DNA from: CAYVMN01 sp043808585
Lineage (GTDB): Bacteria; Desulfobacterota; DSM-4660; Desulfatiglandales; Desulfatiglandaceae
DNA length: 9,060 nucleotides
Assembly (NCBI GenBank): GCA_043808585.1
Contig: JAZDES010000183.1
Coordinates: 1-9,060 of the forward strand
Direction: 5' to 3'
The notes below the pieces were generated by a model. That model searched no databases, was not told where the DNA came from, and was given only the letters and a program-made list of their open reading frames with translations. Of this stretch, positions 1 through 7,771 are shown piece by piece. The stretch's first letter is position 1; each line of letters begins with the position of its first letter. The translations under genes were made by a program, and so were the position numbers.

Positions 1-266
1 AGATTTCCAACGCCCTGGAACTGGCCCCTACCTTCTGGGAGGCCAGAAGGTTTAGAGGGGAAATATTGCTGGCCCACGGAAAAGAGGAGGAGGCTTTGGC
101 TGCCTATGGAGAGCTTATCCAGCACCTGAGCATGCCCTATCTCAGATTCCAATGCAAACAGTGCGGGTTCTCGCCGAAGGAACTTCAATGGCAGTGTCCC
201 CAGTGCAAGAACTGGGATACAATAGACCTGATCAACTCCGCAGGGACTTTGATTGAGGCCCATTGA
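1..266 (+). CDS. lapB: LapB (YciM)-like TPR/zinc-ribbon protein, 3' end only
   Basis: The open frame enters from the left edge (first full codon at base 3) and stops at 264-266, giving the last 87 residues. The first part reads like the end of a TPR helix pair, with LELAP, FWEARR, and then GKEEEALAAYGELI. After it comes a four-cysteine rubredoxin-like zinc ribbon, C-x2-C-x10-C-x2-C, with cysteine codons at 153, 162, 195 and 204 and the typical CPQCKNWD ending. TPRs followed by this C-terminal ribbon are the signature of LapB. In E. coli LapB is an inner-membrane-anchored cytoplasmic protein that couples LPS synthesis to transport and directs FtsH degradation of LpxC. The N-terminal membrane anchor and most TPRs lie outside the window, so the family call rests on the C-terminus. 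A TTG at 66 is internal, not the start. Confidence 0.8.
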   Translation, partial: ISNALELAPTFWEARRFRGEILLAHGKEEEALAAYGELIQHLSMPYLRFQCKQCGFSPKELQWQCPQCKNWDTIDLINSAGTLIEAH

Positions 267-300
267 ATTTCCATTTTAGAAATCATACGCCGGATTACCC

Positions 301-316
301 CGGAAACTTCTTTCCG
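301..316 (+). other. Small perfect hairpin in the lapB-mutS gap
   Basis: CGGAAA and TTTCCG form a perfect 6-bp inverted repeat around a CTTC loop, in the 88-base gap between the lapB stop and the mutS start. No T-run follows on the plus strand, so it does not look like an intrinsic terminator. A weaker 5-bp repeat (ATTTC/GAAAT, 267-283) lies just upstream. I see no convincing promoter here, so read-through from lapB into mutS is plausible. Confidence 0.4.
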
Positions 317-354
317 AAAGCTATGGCAACAACCAGGCATAAAAGGGCAAAGAG

Positions 355-3006
355 ATGACTAAACTCACACCCATGCTCAGGCAGTATATGCGCATCAAGG
401 AAGAATATCCGGATGCCATCTTGTTCTTCCGCATGGGTGACTTCTACGAGATGTTTTTTGATGATGCACGAATCGCCTCGAAGGCACTGGGGATTACCCT
501 CACCGCCCGAGGAACCTACAAGGGGGAAAAGGTCCCAATGTGCGGCGTACCTCATCACGCCTATAGCTCTTATGTCGGCAAGTTGGTGGACAGCGGAAGG
601 AAGGTTGCCATCTGTGAGCAGACAGAAGACCCGAAGGTGAGTAAGGGGATTGTGAAGCGAGAGGTGGTGAGGCTGGTCACACCCGGTTCAATTATTGATG
701 AACGAGATGTGGACGATAAGAGCAATCTGTATATGTGCGCCATATCGGCAGGGCCTGATCGAGATGCCGTACACAACAACTCAGAAGGGGGTGAAACGTA
801 CGGACTGGCTCACCTGGACCTCTCAACCGGCGAGTTTCGGGTAACGGAAGTCCAGGCATTTGAGAAGCTCCTAGACGAATTGGGACGAATAGACCCAGCT
901 GAACTCCTAATCCCTGAAGACGGGGCTTTATCGACACGAGGAGGGCTTTCCCGTTACCACATAGAGATACTGGACAGAGGGTCATTTGATTCCCGCATGG
1001 CCGAAGAGCTCCTGAAAGAACAGTTGGGTGTCAGGAGTTTGGCCGGTTTTGGGTGTCAAGATATGGTTCAAGGAATAATTGCGGCAGGTGCGCTTGTTCA
1101 CTATCTCCGGCATACCCAGAAGGGCTTTCCGGCCCATATCAAGGAGATCGCGAGCTACCATACGGGCGATTTCATGTTTCTTGACGAGTCTACCTGTGCC
1201 CACCTGGAGCTGCTGAAGACGATGCGGCGGCAATCGGCCAAGGGGTCCCTGTTTCAAATACTCGATAAGACAGTCACACCAATGGGTAGCCGTCTCCTAA
1301 AAAAATGGATCGCATATCCCTTGATCGACCTTGACAGGATCAGGAACCGGCACGCAGCCGTGGCCTGCCTCAAGGAAGAACCCATTATCCGGGAGAGGCT
1401 CAGAGAGGCACTCGAAGAGATATACGATCTGGAACGGTTAAATGGTCGGATCGCCCTTGGTAGGGCAAATGCAAGGGACCTGTTGGCCCTCAAGCACTCG
1501 ATCCAAAAGCTCCCGATTATCAGGGACGCCATAAGTGGATCAAGAAGCCTGTTGCTCTCCGAAATCGCCTCAACGTTAGACACCCTCCAGGACATTGGGG
1601 ATTTGATTGAAAAGGCTATTGACGAAAACCCACCTGTCTCTGTGAGAGAGGGGGGGATCATCAAGGAGGGCTATGACGAAGAGCTTGACGAGTTGATCTC
1701 CATGAGCCGCCGAGGGAAAAGCTGGATAGCTGAATTTGCCTCTTCAGAAAAACAAAGGACCGGAATATCAAGCCTCAAGGTGGGATTTAACAGGGTCTTC
1801 GGGTACTACATTGAGATCTCTAAGTCCAATCTTCACTTAGCGCCTAGCGACTATGTCAGAAGGCAAACCCTTGTTAATGGGGAACGGTACATTACAGAGT
1901 CGCTGAAGGCAATGGAAGAAAAGGTTTTGGGGGCTGAAGAGAAACGGGTGGAGATGGAATTTGAGATCTTTGAAAAGATCAGGGACGAGATAGGGCTTGG
2001 CAATCAACGTATTAAGGAGACCGCAAAGCGGATCGCCCAGGTCGATGTGCTGGCGGGGCTCGCCGAGACTGCGGAGGAGAATAGCTATGTCTGCCCAAAG
2101 GTCAATGACGGCTTCAGAATTGATATTGTGGAGGGGCGGCACCCGGTCGTGGAGCAGACGGTAAAAGACGAGGACTTTGTACCTAATGATATTCGTCTCG
2201 ATTCAGGGGAACAGCAGATATTGATCATCACCGGTCCCAATATGGCAGGGAAATCCACTATCCTCAGACAGACTGCCTTGACCGTGCTGATGGCACAGAT
2301 GGGAAGTTTTGTCCCTGCCTCAGAGGCTACAATCGGGCTCGTGGACCGCATATTTACCAGGGTCGGTGCATCTGATGACCTTGCCAAGGGGCAGAGCACT
2401 TTCATGGTGGAAATGAATGAAACCGCAAATATCCTCCGACACGCAACACCCAGGAGCCTGGTGGTGCTGGATGAAATTGGGCGCGGAACAAGCACTTACG
2501 ATGGCCTCAGTATTGCCTGGGCAGTAGCCGAGGCCTTGCACGAGTTGGAGGGAAAAGGTGTCCGCACCCTCTTTGCCACCCATTATCATGAGTTGACTGA
2601 GCTGGTCAGTACCAAACAGCGGGCAAAAAATTTCAACATAGCGGTCCGGGAGTGGAATGATCAGATCATCTTTTTGAGGAAGCTCGTTCCAGGCGGGACG
2701 AACAGGAGTTATGGCATCCAGGTGGCACAGATTGCCGGATTGCCAGAGGGTGTCATTACAAGGGCAAAAGAGATTCTTAACAACCTCGAGGGGACGGAGC
2801 TGGATGAAATTGGGAGGCCTCGTCTGGCCCGCGCCCCCTCTGAGAAAGATAAAGGGGAGATGGTACAGCTGGGGCTGTTCGGATCACAGGATGGTAAACT
2901 GAGGGAATGGATCAGGGGGCTCGATATCTCTTCCATGACCCCTCTTGAGGCCCTGATAAAACTCAACGAACTAAAGGAGCGCGTAGATTCCACCACCTGG
3001 GGCTGA
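355..3006 (+). CDS. mutS: DNA mismatch repair protein MutS
   Basis: Cytoplasmic mismatch-recognition ATPase that binds mispaired or looped DNA as a dimer and recruits MutL. The 883 residues fit the family's usual 850-900. The N-terminal mismatch-binding domain has the Phe-x-Glu motif (F30-Y31-E32 in MGDFYEMF), followed by GVPHHA (64-69) and the conserved AICEQTEDP (85-93). Connector, lever and clamp domains fill roughly 120-575. The C-terminal ABC-type ATPase has Walker A GPNMAGKST (627-635), Walker B VVLDEIGRGTS (D706/E707) and the conserved histidine of ATHYHE (H743). A QLGLF pentapeptide (838-842) matches the beta-sliding-clamp motif, and the last ~30 residues resemble the helical oligomerisation tail. 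All catalytic residues are present. ATG 355 starts the protein a few residues shorter than E. coli MutS, and a weak purine-rich AAAGGG (342-347) precedes it. The nearest gene, downstream, is the amidase 69 bases away, and no mutL is in the window. Confidence 0.98.
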   Translation: MTKLTPMLRQYMRIKEEYPDAILFFRMGDFYEMFFDDARIASKALGITLTARGTYKGEKVPMCGVPHHAYSSYVGKLVDSGRKVAICEQTEDPKVSKGIVKREVVRLVTPGSIIDERDVDDKSNLYMCAISAGPDRDAVHNNSEGGETYGLAHLDLSTGEFRVTEVQAFEKLLDELGRIDPAELLIPEDGALSTRGGLSRYHIEILDRGSFDSRMAEELLKEQLGVRSLAGFGCQDMVQGIIAAGALVHYLRHTQKGFPAHIKEIASYHTGDFMFLDESTCAHLELLKTMRRQSAKGSLFQILDKTVTPMGSRLLKKWIAYPLIDLDRIRNRHAAVACLKEEPIIRERLREALEEIYDLERLNGRIALGRANARDLLALKHSIQKLPIIRDAISGSRSLLLSEIASTLDTLQDIGDLIEKAIDENPPVSVREGGIIKEGYDEELDELISMSRRGKSWIAEFASSEKQRTGISSLKVGFNRVFGYYIEISKSNLHLAPSDYVRRQTLVNGERYITESLKAMEEKVLGAEEKRVEMEFEIFEKIRDEIGLGNQRIKETAKRIAQVDVLAGLAETAEENSYVCPKVNDGFRIDIVEGRHPVVEQTVKDEDFVPNDIRLDSGEQQILIITGPNMAGKSTILRQTALTVLMAQMGSFVPASEATIGLVDRIFTRVGASDDLAKGQSTFMVEMNETANILRHATPRSLVVLDEIGRGTSTYDGLSIAWAVAEALHELEGKGVRTLFATHYHELTELVSTKQRAKNFNIAVREWNDQIIFLRKLVPGGTNRSYGIQVAQIAGLPEGVITRAKEILNNLEGTELDEIGRPRLARAPSEKDKGEMVQLGLFGSQDGKLREWIRGLDISSMTPLEALIKLNELKERVDSTTWG

Positions 3007-3075
3007 CCACTCAGACCTTATACCATATTTGGAAACAGGCCACCCGCTGCGTACATTGAAAGCAGTAAACCAGGC

Positions 3076-4800
3076 ATGAATAAGAAGGTCTATCAAACCC
3101 TGCTGTTCATTTTTTTGGCTGCCTCCTTCCTGGCCGGATCCGAGGCCGTTTGCAAGACCCCCAGTAGCCCTGCCAACCTTCTCCAGAAGGCCGATAGTTG
3201 CCGTAAGGCCTTATATAGTTCTGAGAAAGAAAAGAAATATCGCCATAACTGGCTGGGATGCATACAGCAATATGAAAGGATATACGCCCTGTATCCCGAT
3301 TCCCATCAGGCGCCCTGGGCAGCATACCATTCGGCCAGGCTCTATACGGACCTTTATAGGTACTCAGGGAGTGCCAGATATCTTGAAGATGCCATTAGTC
3401 TCTACAAACGGCTGGTCGACAAATATTCCGGTCATTTTTTGGCGGATGACGCCCAGTATCGAATAGGGGAGATCTTTTACACGTACAAGAAGGATGTAGG
3501 CCGCGCCTACGTGGAGTTCCTAAAGGTAGAGGTTAAATTCCCTTCAGGGGATATGAAGGGCAAGGCCCAGAAAATGCTGGACAAGCTCGCTGTGATCCTT
3601 AGCAAGCGAGAAAAAAATGAAGAGAAGAGGGTCAATGACGCATCAGGACCCAAACTGGTATCTGTCAAGGATATCCGCTATTGGTCAACCCAAAACTACA
3701 CGCGGGTAGTTGTAGACCTGGACAACCGTGTGGAATATGAATACCACCTGTTGAAGGCAGATCCCAAGGTCAATAAACCGCGAAGGTTATATCTGGACCT
3801 CAAGAACGCCCGAGTCACATCGGAGATCGACCTAACCATAACCATAAAGGACGATCTACTCAAGAGGGCCAGGGCCGGTCAGTTCACAGAAGATACGGTT
3901 CGGGTGGTCTTGGACATGGAAAGTATCGGACAGTACAAGGTCTTTCCCCTCTATGACCCTTTTCGGATCGTGCTGGATGTTCGCAAATCCGAAGGAACTG
4001 AGACAGAGGGCGCTCAGGGACTGGCCCTGAAAAAGAGGGAGCCTGAGAAAGGTATTAAGAAGGCAAAAGGCCCGGATAGCACGGTATCCCTTGCCAGGCA
4101 GCTTGGCCTGAACGTGAGCCGAGTGGTAATCGACCCTGGACACGGAGGCAAAGATCCGGGCTGCCGCGTCCAGGGAGGTGTCGAGGAAAAGGACCTTACA
4201 TTGCAAATAGCCAAACTCCTGGCCAAGAAGCTGGAGCAAGAACTCGGATGCAAGGTCTTCCTTACCAGGGACAAGGACACCTATTTGCCCCTGGAACGGA
4301 GGACAGCAATCGCCAATATGAAAAAGGCAGACCTGTTCATCTCACTCCATGTTAATGCCCACAGGAACAGTAGAATTCACGGCCTTGAGACCTACTTCCT
4401 TAACATCGCCACAGATGAGGGGGCAGTTATGGTGGCGGCAAGGGAGAATGCCACCTCTCAGAAGAACATAAGTGACCTTCAGCTTATTCTCAACGACCTG
4501 ATGTTGAATACAAAGATCCTTGAGTCCAGCCGGCTTGCCCATCAGATCCAGAAGGGAATGGTCTCCGGGCTGAAGAGGCATCATAATAGTGTCAGAGACC
4601 TTGGGGTGAAGCAGGCCCCTTTCTATGTGCTGATCGGGGCAGAGATGCCGGCGGTCCTAATTGAGGTAGGTTTTCTCACCAACCGAATGGACAAAAAGAT
4701 GCTGCTCAGCAAAAAGTACCAGGAAGGGGTGGCTGAGGGGATCGGCAAGGGCATAAAGGACTATATCGCCTCCATCGAAAAGGTCTACCAGGGAGGTTAG
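3076..4800 (+). CDS. Secreted N-acetylmuramoyl-L-alanine amidase, TPR-AMIN-Amidase_3
   Basis: Zinc hydrolase that cuts the amide bond between MurNAc and L-Ala in peptidoglycan, acting in the periplasm (AmiA/B/C type). Residues 1-24 form a Sec signal peptide: N-K-K, a hydrophobic core LLFIFLAASFLAG, and probable cleavage after SEA. C26 follows but there is no lipobox. Residues ~55-175 are TPR-like helices (YERIYALYPDS, DDAQYRIGEIF) resembling BamD/YbgF repeats. Residues ~196-302 form an AMIN domain, which targets peptidoglycan at division sites in related amidases. A basic linker leads to the catalytic Amidase_3 domain (~349-570), with zinc ligands H356 (DPGHGG), E371 (EEKDL) and H425 (SLHVNA) and catalytic E530 (LIEVGF). 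Residues ~450-490, including ILNDL (471-475), sit where AmiB/C relatives carry an autoinhibitory helix released by LytM-type activators, so control by such a partner is inferred. The start at ATG 3076 is supported by the signal peptide, although its ribosome binding site is weak. It is convergent with prfB. Confidence 0.93.
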   Translation: MNKKVYQTLLFIFLAASFLAGSEAVCKTPSSPANLLQKADSCRKALYSSEKEKKYRHNWLGCIQQYERIYALYPDSHQAPWAAYHSARLYTDLYRYSGSARYLEDAISLYKRLVDKYSGHFLADDAQYRIGEIFYTYKKDVGRAYVEFLKVEVKFPSGDMKGKAQKMLDKLAVILSKREKNEEKRVNDASGPKLVSVKDIRYWSTQNYTRVVVDLDNRVEYEYHLLKADPKVNKPRRLYLDLKNARVTSEIDLTITIKDDLLKRARAGQFTEDTVRVVLDMESIGQYKVFPLYDPFRIVLDVRKSEGTETEGAQGLALKKREPEKGIKKAKGPDSTVSLARQLGLNVSRVVIDPGHGGKDPGCRVQGGVEEKDLTLQIAKLLAKKLEQELGCKVFLTRDKDTYLPLERRTAIANMKKADLFISLHVNAHRNSRIHGLETYFLNIATDEGAVMVAARENATSQKNISDLQLILNDLMLNTKILESSRLAHQIQKGMVSGLKRHHNSVRDLGVKQAPFYVLIGAEMPAVLIEVGFLTNRMDKKMLLSKKYQEGVAEGIGKGIKDYIASIEKVYQGG

Positions 4801-4837
4801 GGAGATTGCCGGTCCTCGGTATTCAAGGGCAAGGGCC

Positions 4838-5933
4838 CTATTTCATCCTCAAGTAGGCATCGATAAATACATCAATTCCCCCATCCATGACGGAATCAAC
4901 ATTACCCACTTCCACATCTGTACGATGGTCTTTGACCATCCTGTAAGGGTTAAACACGTAAGACCTTATTTGACTACCCCAGGCGATCTCTTTTTGGGAC
5001 TGATGCATCTCCTGCTTCTTCTGCTCCAGCTTTCGCTTTTCGATCTCATAAAGCTTGGACCTGAGCACCTTCATGGCCATCTCCTTATTGCGGTGCTGCG
5101 ATTTCTCGTTTTGGCATTGTACAACAGTTCGTGTCGGGAGATGTGTAATCCTAACGGCAGAACTGGTCTTATTCACATGCTGGCCGCCGGGACCGCTTGC
5201 CCTGTAAGTGTCGATTCTGAGATCCTTTTCATCGATTTCGATCATGATATCTGTATCCACTTCCGGGAGGACAGACACCGAGGCAAATGAGGTATGCCTC
5301 CTGCCGGTCGCATCAAATGGGGAGATCCTAACCATACGGTGGATGCCGTGTTCAGATTTGAGGTATCCATAGGCATAAGGACCGGTAACGGTGAATGTGA
5401 CATTTTTGATGCCCGCCTCCTCCCCCGGGAGATAGTCTATGACCTGGGACTCCATCCCCTTATCTTCGCCCCAGCGAATGTACATCCGGAATAGCACCTC
5501 AACCCAGTCCTGGGCCTCGGTCCCCCCGGCCCCTGCATTGATGGCCACAATCGCATTTCGCCTATCATCGGCATCTCCCAGTAAGGACTGAAGCTCCAGG
5601 CCCTCGATCTCCCTTTCAAGTCTATCTATTTCTTCATTTACCTCCTTCAAGGTAGGTTGATCATCCTCTTCAACGGCCATTTGAGCAAGGAGCTTAGCCT
5701 CTTCGGTCTCTTGATAAAACTTCTGCCATAAATCCGTCTTCTCTCGTATAAGGGCGCGCTGCTGGCTGAACCGCGAGATCTCCCCCTGATCCTTCTGCCA
5801 GAAGTTGGCGTTCGACATCATGTTTTCGATCCTTTTGAGTTCTTCTTCCTGTCCATCCAAGTCAAAGATGGCCTCTTAGATCTTCCAGTTGGCCTATAAT
5901 ATGGTCAATTCTTTCAATTATGTTCTCCTGCAT
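4838..5933 (-). CDS. prfB: Peptide chain release factor 2 (RF2), made by +1 programmed frameshift
   Basis: RF2 recognises UGA and UAA in the ribosomal A site and triggers peptide release. The main open frame (5860 to 4838) lacks a proper start. The true start is ATG at 5933-5931, five bases after a strong AAAGGAGG. The first 23 codons end in CTT followed by TGA. A +1 shift skips one T and continues as GAC TTG, giving 364 residues against 365 in E. coli RF2. Numbered on the joined protein, the stop-codon-reading SPF motif is at 204-206 and the catalytic GGQ at 249-251, within GPGGQHVNKTSS. SPF rather than RF1's PxT confirms RF2. The N-terminal helices (domain 1) and the basic C-terminal region are complete. 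It lies downstream of lnt on the same strand, with 161 bases between the genes. Expression should be autoregulated: low RF2 lets ribosomes pause at TGA and shift. An entry starting at 5860 would be N-terminally truncated. Confidence 0.97.
5861..5877 (-). promoter_or_regulatory. prfB programmed +1 frameshift site with internal SD-like element
   Basis: Read on the minus strand, the sequence is AAGAGG (5877-5872), four bases, then CTT TGA C (5867-5861). CTTTGAC is the canonical RF2 slippery site: the Leu-tRNA on CTT slips one base to TTT, so the next codon read is GAC. The purine-rich AAGAGG takes the place of the Shine-Dalgarno-like stimulator AGGGGG of E. coli prfB, where the spacing is three bases. 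Both frames are open exactly where needed: zero frame from 5933 to the TGA, and +1 frame from GAC to the stop at 4838. Confidence 0.95.
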
Positions 5934-5938
5934 TTTCT

Positions 5939-5946
5939 CCTCCTTT
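5939..5946 (-). promoter_or_regulatory. Strong ribosome binding site of prfB
   Basis: AAAGGAGG on the minus strand is a near-perfect anti-16S match five bases before ATG 5933. It is the best Shine-Dalgarno sequence I see in the window, and it fixes the prfB start upstream of the frameshift rather than at the internal TTG at 5860. Confidence 0.9.
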
Positions 5947-5985
5947 AATCGTATCATTTTAGCCCTTTTCCAATCTGGCGTTTAT

Positions 5986-6024
5986 CCGGGGCATTGGGGG
6001 TTTCCCCAACCCCAATTGCCCCGG
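5986..6024 (-). other. Long G/C-rich hairpin between lnt and prfB
   Basis: The arms CCGGGGCA-TTGGGG and CCCCAA-TTGCCCCGG pair over about 14 bp with a single bulged A and a short loop. The element lies in the 161-base gap between the lnt stop (6095) and the prfB start (5933). On the minus strand, the direction of both genes, no run of T follows (the next bases are ATAAACGCC), so it is not a standard intrinsic terminator. It could be an mRNA-stabilising or processing structure, or a dispersed repeat. I found no second copy in the window. I see no clear promoter for prfB in this gap. Confidence 0.55.
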
Positions 6025-6094
6025 TTGCAGAGCGCTAAACTGTTACCTTTAATCTAATTGACATGTATGATTGCCATTCTAATCCCTGAAAAAA

Positions 6095-7660
6095 TTATTT
6101 CAAGTGGCAGCCGGGGCCTTTCCGCTTGCTTATCCACGTTACCCTGAAACAAGAGCAGACCTTGAAAAAAGAAATGACAAGGAGAAAGATGGCAAATAGG
6201 TCTCCGAGTCGCGAATAAGGTGTCAGCGATCTTCCTGATATTTTCATTGGGGCCTCAAGTACCTCTTCATGGAAGAGGCCGCTCAATTTCTGGATCTTGC
6301 CTTGAGGCCCGATAAAGGCACTGAAACCCGTGTTTGCGGCACGTATCATCGGTCTACGGTTCTCTACAGATCGAAAAACAGCCATACTCAAATGCTGATA
6401 GGGTGCACTGGTCATTCCAAACCATGCATCATTTGTCAGGTTGATCAAGAGATTGGCCCCTTCCCGTGTAAGGCCACGCGCCAGTTCCGGAAAAATGGCC
6501 TCAAAACATATCAAAATGCCCATGGAAAGACCCCCGGCCTTAACCGGCGCTATCTTATCTCCTGGCTCAAAGTCTCCGGCCGCAGGAACCAGCCGACTGA
6601 CAAAAGAGAGAAGTTTCTTGAGGGGAACATATTCTCCAAAAGGCACAAGGTGCACCTTGTCATAATATTGAGGTGGTTGCTGGGGATCTGGTGTAAGGAG
6701 ATAGGCCCGGTTGTAATACCGGGTCACCCCACGGATCTGTTCGTATGCAGGGCTGCCGAAGATCATGATCGTCCCGGATTCCTTTGCCATGGACAAGACC
6801 TGTGGGGAGAACCTAAGGTTATCCTGGAAGAAGAACGGCAGCGCCGTTTCCGGCCAAACAATCAAATCCGGTCTGAAGCCATAGGCCTCTCGCGTGAGCC
6901 TCTGATAGACCGCCATGGTGGTGCTCTGGTACGCCGGGTCCCACTTTATTGACTGATCGATACTGGCCTGGATAATTGCCGCATTAAGTATACGCGCCGC
7001 CTCCTTACCCTCCTTCCTTTCTGAAAGACGATAATGTCCGTATGCCAAAGTCCCTGCTGAAAGTATCGCCACTATAAGCACCTCCCATTTAAGCAGGCCG
7101 ATCCCCTTCCAAGGTCGTCGAAAAACAATGTGGTATATGAGCCCGTTTATGAGTACAATCAAGAAGGACGGCCCATATACCCCACATAGGTCTGCAATCT
7201 GGATGAGATGCAGTTGTTTGTATTGGGTGTATCCCAAAAGACACCAGGGCATACCTGTCAAGAGATTGCTACGAATATATTCGAGACTGACCCAAAAACT
7301 TGCAATGAATATTATGCGAAAACGGGTGCCCATCAGGCCCGTCGTAAGGCTGGAAAAGATGGCAATGTAGAGGGCCAAATATAGGGTCAGCAATAGAAGT
7401 GGTCCAAGGCTCACAAATATGTTCAGTTTCCCATAATGCCCGAGTACCACAACAATCCAGTACATCAGGGTGAGGAAATGGACAAACCCCGCGATGAGCC
7501 CAAGCTTGAAACCCTGGGAAGGAGACCTGCCTTCCAGGCCCTTTAGAAGAGGCACTAAGGCAATCCATGAGAGAAAGGAAAGCCTTCCGGGGGGAAAGGA
7601 TGCCGTCAGCATAACCCCTGACAGGACGGCCAATAATACCTTGAGCAATGGAAGTCCCAT
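6095..7660 (-). CDS. lnt: Apolipoprotein N-acyltransferase
   Basis: Inner-membrane enzyme that transfers an acyl chain from a phospholipid to the N-terminal diacylglyceryl-cysteine of lipoproteins, the last maturation step before Lol sorting. From ATG 7660 it has 521 residues (E. coli 512). About six hydrophobic segments fill roughly the first 210 residues, including the family-like LTASFPP and the conserved YTQY. The periplasmic nitrilase-fold domain follows, and a last membrane segment (LFAIFLLVISFF) lies near the C-terminus. The catalytic triad is intact: E271 (WPETALP), K335 (YYDKVHLVPFGEYVP) and C385 (ICFEAIFPE), against E267, K335 and C387 in E. coli. GGAAAGG (7674-7668), seven bases upstream, supports ATG 7660. 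The frame stays open to a TTG at 7741, but the added 27 residues are not membrane-like. It follows the ybeX/corC-like gene with a 111-base gap, echoing E. coli ybeX-lnt, and is probably co-transcribed with it. Confidence 0.96.
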   Translation of the reverse strand: MGLPLLKVLLAVLSGVMLTASFPPGRLSFLSWIALVPLLKGLEGRSPSQGFKLGLIAGFVHFLTLMYWIVVVLGHYGKLNIFVSLGPLLLLTLYLALYIAIFSSLTTGLMGTRFRIIFIASFWVSLEYIRSNLLTGMPWCLLGYTQYKQLHLIQIADLCGVYGPSFLIVLINGLIYHIVFRRPWKGIGLLKWEVLIVAILSAGTLAYGHYRLSERKEGKEAARILNAAIIQASIDQSIKWDPAYQSTTMAVYQRLTREAYGFRPDLIVWPETALPFFFQDNLRFSPQVLSMAKESGTIMIFGSPAYEQIRGVTRYYNRAYLLTPDPQQPPQYYDKVHLVPFGEYVPLKKLLSFVSRLVPAAGDFEPGDKIAPVKAGGLSMGILICFEAIFPELARGLTREGANLLINLTNDAWFGMTSAPYQHLSMAVFRSVENRRPMIRAANTGFSAFIGPQGKIQKLSGLFHEEVLEAPMKISGRSLTPYSRLGDLFAIFLLVISFFKVCSCFRVTWISKRKGPGCHLK

Positions 7661-7771
7661 TATTTCGCCTTTCCAACAACCCACCCCTCGGACCATCCCA
7701 TAGGACGAGTAGTCCAATCCAGCGGACCAGGACACTCGCAAAGCAGTCCCACGGTCCGAGTCACTAAGAAG

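Noticed and set aside
4801..4837. Bidirectional terminator between the convergent amidase and prfB genes
   Set aside because: The 37-base gap has only a short GGGCCC palindrome at its end, and no stable stem followed by a T-run in either direction.
6058..6083. TTGACA on the plus strand as a promoter reading antisense into lnt
   Set aside because: The best -10 candidate, TCTAAT, is only 14 bases away, and the position at proper spacing is poor. There is no plus-strand gene to serve.
6269..6952. 227-codon plus-strand open frame
   Set aside because: It lies wholly antisense to lnt, whose catalytic triad and length are intact. The translated product has no recognisable domain or membrane pattern, and its composition fits a shadow frame.
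7661..7741. Longer Lnt beginning at TTG 7741
   Set aside because: The extra 27 residues are polar and unlike a membrane protein start, whereas ATG 7660 has GGAAAGG seven bases upstream and yields the usual Lnt N-terminus.
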